From: an uncultured Eubacteriales bacterium
GTDB lineage: Bacteria; Bacillota; Clostridia; Oscillospirales; Oscillospiraceae
NCBI GenBank assembly: GCA_900550705.1
Contig: URTG01000061.1
Span: 1 to 9,519, forward strand
Length of the DNA stretch: 9,519 nt
Reading direction: 5' to 3'
Shown here piece by piece: positions 1 to 6,633 of this stretch (positions within the stretch are counted from its first letter, which is position 1; the number at the start of each line of letters is the position of its first letter). The position numbers were made by a program, and so were the translations under genes. The notes under the pieces are model-generated. The model made no database searches. It was not told where the DNA came from and saw nothing but the letters and a program-made list of their open reading frames with translations.

Positions 1-467
1 GGGTCTTGGTGAACGTCCTGACCTTTGGCAAGGTCACGATGTTTTATAAACTGATGAAACCGCAGGGTAAGCAGAATATCGCCCGAAAATTTCATGTGGA
101 TGCAAAAGAACTGCACAAGTACATGAGTTTATGCGGTCTGGCCCGCAATCAGTGCGCCCATGACGAGCGTTTTTTTGACCTGAAATTCCGTTGGCATCTG
201 CACACCCGCAGCATTGCAAATTTCAGTTGCCTGGGATTGGAGCGAGACAAGAGTGGTTCCTATCCTTCCGGCACCAATGATGTGTACGCCATTGGCATCG
301 TCTTCGCCAGGCTCTTAGGCACAGCAGATACCGCAGAGTTTATTGCTTCTATGTCTGCGGCATTTTCCAAATTAGAACAACAGCTGCACACCATCTCGAT
401 CAAAGATGTCATGCGCATCATGGGCTATCCCGCTGCGTGGGAACGTCTGCAACAACTCGCACGTTGA
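1..467 (+). CDS. Abi family protein (AbiD/AbiF, HEPN RNase), C-terminal part, truncated by window edge
   Basis: About 154 C-terminal residues are present; the frame is open to the left edge, so the start lies outside and the TTG at position 6 is probably not a start. The segment LVNVLTFGKVTMFYKLM followed by a short basic stretch and then LARNQCAHDERFFD fits the Abi_2 family (AbiD/AbiF). RNQCAH (bases 144-161) is the R-x4-H motif of HEPN ribonucleases, with the usual Asn after the Arg. Family knowledge: these proteins act as RNA-cleaving toxins in phage defence by abortive infection, and AbiF is reported as a toxin paired with an RNA antitoxin and as a relative of Cas13. Two sampled 60-base rows are 45% GC, against about 68% in a sampled hisS row, which suggests horizontal gain. 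The stop TGA at 465-467 is followed by a hairpin-rich stretch. Family assignment is firm; AbiD versus AbiF is less sure. Confidence 0.82.
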   Translation, partial: VLVNVLTFGKVTMFYKLMKPQGKQNIARKFHVDAKELHKYMSLCGLARNQCAHDERFFDLKFRWHLHTRSIANFSCLGLERDKSGSYPSGTNDVYAIGIVFARLLGTADTAEFIASMSAAFSKLEQQLHTISIKDVMRIMGYPAAWERLQQLAR

Positions 468-557
468 GTCATCCAAAACGAGGAGCACCCGCTTTTGGGA
501 ACCACTGCCCAGTGGAGCTGCAGCTGGATGTCTGAGTGCCAAAAACGCCATGATTTC

Positions 558-604
558 AAAAAGCCCTCCGGTACGATCCTTGACGGACCGTGCCGGAGGG
601 CTTT
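558..604. terminator. Bidirectional hairpin terminator between the Abi and corA genes
   Basis: AAAGCCCTCCGG (560-571) pairs perfectly with CCGGAGGGCTTT (593-604). The stem extends inward through 572-575 and 589-592 with one wobble, and again by three pairs after a mismatch, closing a five-base loop. On the minus strand the stem runs into five Us (558-562), a standard intrinsic terminator 36 bases after the corA stop codon. On the plus strand it also ends in CTTT and could help end the Abi transcript. Confidence 0.85.
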
Positions 605-610
605 CGCTTT

Positions 611-634
611 GTCCGCGTGAGGCGGACTTTTTTT
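611..634 (+). terminator. Intrinsic terminator of the plus-strand (Abi) transcript
   Basis: GTCCGC (611-616) and GCGGAC (622-627) form a perfect 6-bp stem around a five-base loop GTGAG, followed directly by seven Ts (628-634). It is oriented for plus-strand transcription, so it ends the Abi transcript about 145 bases after the stop codon and just before the 3' end of the convergent corA gene. Confidence 0.8.
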
Positions 635-639
635 GTGTT

Positions 640-1500
640 TTACAGCCAACGCTTTTTCCGAAAATGCCGGAGCAACAGCACGACGATGAGGACGCTGGCC
701 CCGATCGCAGCAGGGTAGCCGTAGCGCCACGTCAGCTCAGGGATGTTGGTGAAGTTCATGCCATACCAGCCGGTGAGCAGAGTCAGGGGGAGGAAGACCA
801 CCGTAACCACGGTGAAGAGCTTCATCAGCTCGTTTTGCTGGATGGACAGCTGAGACTGGTAGGCCTCGCGCATCTGGCTGACGATCTCCTGCAAGTTGCG
901 CACGGCACCCAAGTAACGGTCCATCCGGCTGCCCAGGATCAAGATCCGTTTGCGAAGGGCGCGGGTGAGCAGCTGGTTGTCATTGTCCGCCAGCTCGTCG
1001 AAGATGGCGGAGAGCTGCTCATAGTAGCGCTTGACCCGCAGCAGCTCCCGCCGCCAGGCGATGATCTTCTCCAGGGTCTCTTTTTGGTTGTCCATGTTGC
1101 TGGACAAAATTTCAGCTTCTGCCTCGTTGACCCCTTCCTCAAAGCGGTCCAAATAGTCCATGTCGCCTTTCATAAGGCGCTGAAAGAAGCGGTAGAGCAG
1201 CATCTCGCTGGTCATCTGGTCATCCGGGTCAACTTCCCGGACGATGGTCTGGACGCACTGCTGCGCCGGTTGGCTCTCACAGAAGAAGATCAGGTCCTCT
1301 TTGGTGAAATAGAGCAGGATCTTCGCCGCCTCCGTCTTCTGACGGATGTCATACCAGTCAAATGCCAGAAGATCATAGTCCTCAAAGCCTTCAAAGCTTT
1401 CACTCTGGTCTTCCTTGACATATCGGAACCGCTCCGGTGCCATGTAGGGGGCCGCTTCCTCCATTTGCGCAAAGGGCAGCACCAGCCGATGCATCGGCAT
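640..1500 (-). CDS. corA: CorA family magnesium/divalent cation transporter
   Basis: A 286-residue membrane protein predicted to let Mg2+ (possibly other divalent ions) into the cell as a pentameric channel. The family signature is clear: a long charged helical stretch (about 100-225) leads into TM1 (about 226-246), the Gly-Met-Asn motif in GWYGMN at 247-249, a short loop, TM2 (about 262-279) and a basic tail RHFRKKRW. The cytoplasmic domain is shorter than in the 351-residue Thermotoga CorA, as in many Clostridial members. I chose the ATG at 1500 because it sits one base past the aspS stop and is preceded by GAGGTG inside the last aspS codons; a longer reading frame from 1563 would overlap aspS and adds a low-complexity Ser/Pro-rich start. 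The position suggests translational coupling to aspS. Exact substrate cannot be told from sequence. Confidence 0.9.
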   Translation of the reverse strand: MPMHRLVLPFAQMEEAAPYMAPERFRYVKEDQSESFEGFEDYDLLAFDWYDIRQKTEAAKILLYFTKEDLIFFCESQPAQQCVQTIVREVDPDDQMTSEMLLYRFFQRLMKGDMDYLDRFEEGVNEAEAEILSSNMDNQKETLEKIIAWRRELLRVKRYYEQLSAIFDELADNDNQLLTRALRKRILILGSRMDRYLGAVRNLQEIVSQMREAYQSQLSIQQNELMKLFTVVTVVFLPLTLLTGWYGMNFTNIPELTWRYGYPAAIGASVLIVVLLLRHFRKKRWL

Positions 1501-1501
1501 T

Positions 1502-3307
<1,806 letters not shown>

Positions 3308-3351
3308 GAAAAATCAACTCCAATTTGTAATTTTGAATCGGGAAATAACGA

Positions 3352-3380
3352 ATTGTATTAGAAAACGACGATTTTCTCAG
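3352..3380 (-). promoter_or_regulatory. Possible sigma-70-type promoter for aspS
   Basis: On the minus strand CTGAGA (3375-3380) is followed by a 17-base spacer and TACAAT (3352-3357), about 45 bases before the GTG start of aspS. The -10 box is good and the -35 box matches at four of six positions. It overlaps the edge of the repeat element that ends here, so aspS may have its own promoter besides read-through from hisS. Confidence 0.4.
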
Positions 3381-3430
3381 CCTTCCCCTGGGGGAAGGTG
3401 GCGCGGGCGAAGCCCGTGACGGATGAGGGG
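3379..3430 (+). repeat. Short palindromic intergenic repeat, copy 1
   Basis: AGCCTTCCCC-TG-GGGGAAGG begins a 52-base unit that continues with a second hairpin, CGGGC-GAA-GCCCG (3404-3416), and ends in GACGGATGAGGGG. The same units recur inverted at 3487-3532 and at 9414-9467, and a fragment lies at 4987-5010. It behaves like a REP/MITE-type extragenic repeat and codes for nothing. Confidence 0.85.
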
Positions 3431-3486
3431 AACGCCGAAGGGCCTTGCCTTTCTTCTGTCGAAACCGCACAGTTTTCGATACCGCT

Positions 3487-3532
3487 CCCCTCATCCGCCC
3501 CCTTCGGGGGCACCTTCCCCCAGGGGAAGGCT
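3487..3532 (-). repeat. Short palindromic intergenic repeat, copy 2, inverted relative to copy 1
   Basis: The reverse complement reads AGCCTTCCCCTGGGGGAAGG then a GC hairpin (CCCCCTTCGGGGG region) then GCGGATGAGGGG, matching copy 1 at both ends while the middle hairpin differs. Copies 1 and 2 face each other across 56 bases, so the 154-base block 3379-3532 can form one long hairpin. On the plus strand the end GGGGAAGGCTTTTT resembles an intrinsic terminator; for the hisS transcript, on the minus strand, there is no U-tract after the stem. Confidence 0.85.
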
Positions 3533-3544
3533 TTTTATAGCGCT

Positions 3545-4915
3545 TTATTCCGCGCCCTTGTCCTGCACCGGCGTGCCCTGGTTGAGGACGGCCAGGCCGG
3601 CCTGGATCTGGGCCACGGCGTCGGCGGGGGAGAGCTTGACCTGCTCGCCGGAGCGCATATTCTTCACCGCGGCCACGCCGGACTGGACCTCGTCGTCCCC
3701 CAGGAAGATCACATAGGGCACGCCCAGCTTGTCGGCGTAGGACATCTTCTGCTTGAACTTCTTCTGCTCGCCGTAGAGCTGGGTGCGGATGCCCGCGTTC
3801 CGCAGCTGGGTGGACAGGGCGATGGCGGGGCCCAGGTCGTCGGTCATGGGCAGGATGAGCACGTCGGCGGGGGCGGTGTTCAGCTGGTCGTTCAGGTAGC
3901 CCTGGTTCTCCAGCACGAAGAACAGCCGGGTCAGGCCGATGGAGATGCCCACGCCGGGCAGCTGCCGGTCGGTGTAATACTCGGCCAGGTTGTCATAGCG
4001 GCCGCCGGAGCAGATGGAGCCGATCTCCGGGTGATCCAGCATGGAGGTCTCATACACGGTGCCGGTGTAGTAATCCAGGCCCCGGGCGATGGTCAGGTCC
4101 AGCTTGAAGGCGGTCTCGGGCACGCCGAACTCGGCCAGATACTTGGCCACGGTGGTCAGCTCGTCCAGGCCCTCGTCGAACAGGGGGTCGCGGCCCCGGT
4201 AGCCCTCCAGGGCGGAGAGGACCTCCTGATTGCTGCCCTGAATGGCGATGAACTTTATAATTTCGCCGGCCTGGGTGTCGGTCAGGCCGATGTCGTCGGC
4301 GGTGAGCAGGTCCCGGACGCTCTTTTCGCCGATCTTCTCCAGCTTGTCCACCGTCCGCATGATGGCCCCGGACTGGCGGGTCAGGTCCAGCATGGAGTAG
4401 AAGCCGTTCAGGATCTTCCGGTTGTTCACCCGGATCTGAAAGCGCTTCAGGCCCAGGGAGGAGAAGGTGCGGTAGATGATGGCGGGGATCTCCGCGTCGT
4501 TGGAGATGTCCAGCTTGCCGTCACCGATGATGTCGATGTCCGCCTGATAGAACTCGCGGAAGCGGCCCCGCTGGGCCCGCTCGCCCCGGTAGACCTTGCC
4601 GATCTGGAAGCGGCGGAAGGGGAAGGCCAGGCTGGCGTAGTTCAGGGAGACGTATTTGGCCAGGGGCACCGTCAGGTCAAAGCGCAGGGACAGGTCGCTG
4701 TCGCCCTTCTGAAAGCGGTAGATCTGCTTTTCCGTCTCGCCGCCGCCCTTGGCCAGCAGGACCTCGCTGGCCTCGATGATGGGGGTGTCCAGCGGGGTGA
4801 AGCCATAGAGGGAATAGGAGTCCCGGATGATGGACATCATGCGGTCGAACTGGATCTGACGGGCGGGCAGCAGCTCCATAAAGCCGGACAGGGTGCGAGG
4901 CTGAATCTTACTCAT
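3545..4915 (-). CDS. hisS: Histidine--tRNA ligase (HisRS)
   Basis: A 456-residue class II synthetase that charges tRNAHis with histidine in the cytoplasm. Visible parts: motif 2 FPFRRFQIGKVYRGE followed by RFREFYQADIDIIG (98-131), the histidine-binding RGLDYYTGTVYE (278-289) with the catalytic Arg278, SGGRYDNL (303-310), motif 3 around GVGISIGLTRL (321-331), and the C-terminal anticodon-binding domain (about 348-445). It is longer than the usual 420-430 residues. The start SGFMELLP replaces the more usual GTxDxxP, and FYQADIDIIG resembles archaeal and eukaryotic HisRS, so it belongs to an alternative subtype. The ATG at 4915 was chosen because AAAGGA lies about 9 bases upstream; a TTG six bases earlier is too close to that site. 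It has its own promoter and a long leader. Confidence 0.96.
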   Translation of the reverse strand: MSKIQPRTLSGFMELLPARQIQFDRMMSIIRDSYSLYGFTPLDTPIIEASEVLLAKGGGETEKQIYRFQKGDSDLSLRFDLTVPLAKYVSLNYASLAFPFRRFQIGKVYRGERAQRGRFREFYQADIDIIGDGKLDISNDAEIPAIIYRTFSSLGLKRFQIRVNNRKILNGFYSMLDLTRQSGAIMRTVDKLEKIGEKSVRDLLTADDIGLTDTQAGEIIKFIAIQGSNQEVLSALEGYRGRDPLFDEGLDELTTVAKYLAEFGVPETAFKLDLTIARGLDYYTGTVYETSMLDHPEIGSICSGGRYDNLAEYYTDRQLPGVGISIGLTRLFFVLENQGYLNDQLNTAPADVLILPMTDDLGPAIALSTQLRNAGIRTQLYGEQKKFKQKMSYADKLGVPYVIFLGDDEVQSGVAAVKNMRSGEQVKLSPADAVAQIQAGLAVLNQGTPVQDKGAE

Positions 4916-4982
4916 AATCAAAATTCCTTTCTGTGTCGGAGTGGTTTATGTTGTACAACGGCGCCTGGGGCGCAGCAAATCA

Positions 4983-5060
4983 TCATCCTTCCCCCACGGG
5001 AAGGTGGTGCTTATGATAGCGGTCGTCCAGGGGACGCACGGCGGGGTTGAGCAACATCAT
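4983..5060 (-). CDS. Putative His-rich leader peptide upstream of hisS (25 codons)
   Basis: An ATG at 5060 preceded by AAAGGAG with a 6-base spacer opens a 25-codon frame ending in TGA. The peptide starts MMLLNPAVRPLDD and continues RYHKHHLPVGEG, with three His codons (CAT, CAC, CAC) within four at positions 16-19. It ends 67 bases before hisS. A His cluster just ahead of histidyl-tRNA synthetase recalls the his operon leader peptide, where ribosome stalling senses charged tRNAHis. Against this, the terminator in the leader lies upstream, not downstream, of the peptide, and the last codons overlap a fragment of the local palindromic repeat, so the His codons could be coincidence. The initiation signal is strong; the function is inference. 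Confidence 0.5.
   Translation of the reverse strand: MMLLNPAVRPLDDRYHKHHLPVGEG
4987..5010 (+). repeat. Fragment of the palindromic intergenic repeat
   Basis: CCTTCCC-CCAC-GGGAAGGTGGTGC matches the hairpin end of copies 1, 2 and 4 but lacks the GATGAGGG end. It overlaps the last codons of the putative leader peptide and forms a hairpin in the hisS leader. Confidence 0.55.
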
Positions 5061-5087
5061 AAACAGCTCCTTTCAACAGAATCCAGG

Positions 5088-5128
5088 AAAAAAATACGCT
5101 CTCATCCCAGAGAAACGGGACGAGAGCG
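5088..5128 (-). terminator. Intrinsic terminator within the hisS leader
   Basis: On the minus strand CGCTCTCGTCCC (5117-5128) pairs with GGGATGAGAGCG (5097-5108) over 12 bp with one G-U pair around an eight-base loop, followed by TA and seven Us (5088-5094). It lies about 150 nt after the predicted hisS promoter and 172 nt before the hisS start, so it would stop most hisS transcripts unless disrupted. It could also end read-through from the mgsA-like gene. Confidence 0.9.
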
Positions 5129-5277
5129 AGAACCTGCACTTCGTATGGTCGCCCGGCGGCGGACCGGAACAGGGGAGCGGCGGGGCCGCTCCGGCCGAAG
5201 CCTTGTCCCTGGGGCTCGTCCGGCCAAAGCAATTCCCGGCGAAGCACCGCGAAAAACGCGGCCTTGGGAATGAGACT

Positions 5278-5306
5278 ATGCTACTCTAAATCACAAAAAA
5301 AGTCAA
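5278..5306 (-). promoter_or_regulatory. Sigma-70-type promoter of hisS
   Basis: TTGACT (5301-5306) and TAGCAT (5278-5283) are separated by exactly 17 bases on the minus strand. The -35 box begins three bases after the stop codon of the mgsA-like gene. Transcription would start near 5271 and run into the structured hisS leader. Confidence 0.75.
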
Positions 5307-5309
5307 GGG

Positions 5310-5726
5310 TTACAGGGCAAAAGGCACCCGGTTGGGGTTCACGATCTCCCGCCAGTCCAGGTCGCCCCGGGCCAGGCCGTGAATGAGCAGCTCGGCGGTG
5401 GCCACGTTGGTAGCCATGGGGACCGAGTGCTGGTCGCACAGCCGGGAGATGTAGAGCACGTCCTGGTCCATCTCATGGTCCTGGGGAGAGTTGAAGAACA
5501 GCACCATATCGATCTCGTTATAGACGATGCGCTGGCCGATCTGCTCGATGCCCCCGTGCTCGTGGGAGAGGAACAGGTTGACCGGCAGGCCGGTGGCCTC
5601 CGCCACCATTCGGCCCGTGGCGTTGGTGGCGCAGACGGTGTGCTTGGACAGGATCCCACAGTAGGCGGTGCAGAACTGTACCATGAGGTCCTGCTTTTTG
5701 GTGTGGCTCATAATGGCAATATTCAT
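5310..5726 (-). CDS. Methylglyoxal synthase-like protein with degenerate active site
   Basis: A 138-residue MGS-fold protein close in length to bacterial MgsA, which turns dihydroxyacetone phosphate into methylglyoxal and phosphate. Overall similarity is clear: NIAIMSHTKKQDLM at the start, CATNATGRMVAEATGLPVN, GGIEQIGQRI, and PMATNVATAELLIHGL at the end. Aligned from memory with E. coli MgsA, several key residues are changed: Asp71 is Ile60, Asp91 is Ser80, Thr47 is Ala36, Gly66 is His55 and Lys23 is Gln12; His98 also appears lost. His19 (His8), Thr48 and Asp101 (Asp89) remain. It therefore probably does not make methylglyoxal efficiently and may be a binding or regulatory relative, so no gene symbol is given. 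AAGGAGGT precedes the ATG, 31 bases after minD; in Clostridia mgsA often sits near minCDE and rodA, which explains the linkage. Confidence 0.8.
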   Translation of the reverse strand: MNIAIMSHTKKQDLMVQFCTAYCGILSKHTVCATNATGRMVAEATGLPVNLFLSHEHGGIEQIGQRIVYNEIDMVLFFNSPQDHEMDQDVLYISRLCDQHSVPMATNVATAELLIHGLARGDLDWREIVNPNRVPFAL

Positions 5727-5757
5727 GGTGACGATACCTCCTTTTTTACGATCAGTG

Positions 5758-6492
5758 TCAGCGAATTCGCATAATAGGAACGTGCCAGCCCTCCAGCCGG
5801 TGGGCGATGTTCCAGCAGGCCTGGGCTGCGCCCCGGCGATTCCGGACCAGCAGAGGCTGTCCCAGGTTGGCGCAGAGCATGACCTGCGGGTCCTCCGGCA
5901 CCACGCCGATGAGGGGCAGGCCGGCGGCGTCCATGGCGTCGTCGATGGTGGTGCGGAGCTTTCGCAGCAGCTTGGGCTGAATGCGGTTCATAACCAGGTG
6001 AATGTCTCGAATGGCGCTCAGCTCGGTGACGGTGCGCTGGGCGTCCCGCAGGGAGGAGGCGTCGTTGGTGGCAACCACGATGGCCCGGTCTGCACCGCAG
6101 ACCGCCAGGCGGAAGCCGGCCCCCAAGCCGGCGGGGGAGTCGATGAGAATGTAGTCGTAGGCGGCGCGGGCGCGGTCCAGCATGGCCCGGAGCCGAATCT
6201 CCGACAGATAGGGAGAGAGGGACATGGGCGCGGTGAGCAGATACAGTCCGTCCAGCTCGGGGTGGGCCACGGCGGCCCGGGCCAGAGGACAGTGCCCCAG
6301 CGCCACGTCGGAGAAGTCCATCAGCGCCCGGTCGTTCAGGCCCAGGGAGATGTCCAGATTCCGCAGACCAATATCCATGTCGATACACAGCACACGCAGA
6401 CCCATCTTGGCCAGCGCGGCGGCAACGCCGCTGGTGATGGAGGTTTTCCCCGTGCCGCCCTTTCCGGACGTCACGGCGATGACGGTTCCCAT
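5758..6492 (-). CDS. minD: MinD-like ATPase lacking the C-terminal membrane-targeting helix
   Basis: A 244-residue ParA/MinD-type P-loop ATPase. The deviant Walker A GKGGTGKT (10-17) has both signature lysines (11 and 16), IDMDIGLRNLDISLG (38-51) is the switch I region typical of MinD rather than ParA, and Walker B is ILIDSPAG (115-122); VVPEDPQVMLCANLGQP (198-213) is also MinD-like. MinD normally binds membrane with a C-terminal amphipathic helix and recruits MinC to block division away from midcell. Here the protein ends at HVPIMRIR, aligning with the RPFRF region of E. coli MinD, so the helix (about the last 14 residues) is absent. The ATG at 6492 follows AGGAGG by 8 bases; a longer frame to 6570 would cross the promoter. 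Neither MinC nor MinE is encoded nearby. It could be a repurposed MinD. Confidence 0.85.
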   Translation of the reverse strand: MGTVIAVTSGKGGTGKTSITSGVAAALAKMGLRVLCIDMDIGLRNLDISLGLNDRALMDFSDVALGHCPLARAAVAHPELDGLYLLTAPMSLSPYLSEIRLRAMLDRARAAYDYILIDSPAGLGAGFRLAVCGADRAIVVATNDASSLRDAQRTVTELSAIRDIHLVMNRIQPKLLRKLRTTIDDAMDAAGLPLIGVVPEDPQVMLCANLGQPLLVRNRRGAAQACWNIAHRLEGWHVPIMRIR

Positions 6493-6518
6493 GAAAATAC
6501 CTCCTGTCTCACAATAGA

Positions 6519-6546
6519 AGTTTACCACAAATCCCCGCTCCGTCAA
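6519..6546 (-). promoter_or_regulatory. Promoter of the minD/mgsA-like pair
   Basis: TTGACG (6541-6546), a 16-base spacer and TAAACT (6519-6524) read on the minus strand, with TGG just before the -10 box giving an extended -10. The predicted start lies roughly 20 bases before the AGGAGG of minD. Confidence 0.6.
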
Positions 6547-6559
6547 CCGGTCAAAGGGG

Positions 6560-6576
6560 AAAAATTTCAAATTTTT
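6560..6576. promoter_or_regulatory. AT-rich palindrome upstream of the minD promoter
   Basis: AAAAATTT-C-AAATTTTT is a perfect 17-base palindrome of A and T only apart from its centre, placed 14 bases upstream of the minD -35 box. In that position it could act as an UP element for RNA polymerase alpha or as an operator. It has too small a loop to be a normal hairpin. Confidence 0.35.
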
Positions 6577-6633
6577 GCCGATTTTTTTGGAAAATCAAGC
6601 AAATATAGGGTACAAGTCAAGTTACAGTTCAGG

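Larger units (their letters stand above)
468..634 (+). ncRNA. Candidate structured RNA or long structured 3' end downstream of the Abi gene
   Basis: No gene is seen here. Reading on the plus strand there is a chain of inverted repeats: CCAAAA/TTTTGG (473-478 with 493-498), CCACT/AGTGG (502-506 with 511-515), the 10-bp palindrome AGCTGCAGCT (516-525), a long hairpin (560-604) and a short hairpin with seven Ts (611-634). The last two are explained as terminators; the first three are not. Because AbiF toxins are reported to be neutralised by a neighbouring noncoding RNA, this stretch is a candidate, but it could equally be the 3' untranslated end of the Abi mRNA. I see no clear separate promoter. 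Low confidence as an independent RNA. Confidence 0.25.
4916..5271 (-). promoter_or_regulatory. Long structured leader of hisS, probable attenuator
   Basis: This 394-base gap (4916-5309) between the mgsA-like gene and hisS is occupied by a leader of roughly 355 nt. In transcript order it has CCGCG-TTTTT-CGCGG, enclosed by TTCCC/GGGAA; GGCTTCGGCC; a perfect GGAGCGGC/GCCGCTCC hairpin; an intrinsic terminator (5088-5128); a small ORF with His codons (4983-5060); and hairpins GCGCC/GGCGC and GTTGTACAAC before the hisS ribosome site. GGACGAG (plus 5215-5221) can pair with CTCGTCC in the 5' arm of the terminator (5118-5124), a possible antiterminator. I found no AGGGTGGNACCGCG T-box sequence. The layout implies control of hisS by premature termination, but the signal is unknown. 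Confidence 0.6.

Noticed and set aside
3379..3532. A CRISPR array suggested by repeated GC-rich hairpin units
   Set aside because: There are only two units, inverted relative to each other, with no regular spacers and no cas genes.
5011..5247. A 78-codon minus-strand frame across the hisS leader
   Set aside because: It runs through the terminator hairpin and strong GC hairpins, shows no family motifs, and has low-complexity composition. The shorter His-rich frame has the better ribosome site.
4916..5309. A canonical T-box riboswitch upstream of hisS
   Set aside because: The terminator looks T-box-like, but no AGGGTGGNACCGCG sequence or recognisable stem I motifs were found by eye. Kept only as an unresolved attenuator.
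6601..6633. A TTGACT (minus strand, 6615-6620) as a second minD promoter
   Set aside because: No acceptable -10 box lies 16-18 bases downstream; the TTGACG/TAAACT pair nearer minD is better.
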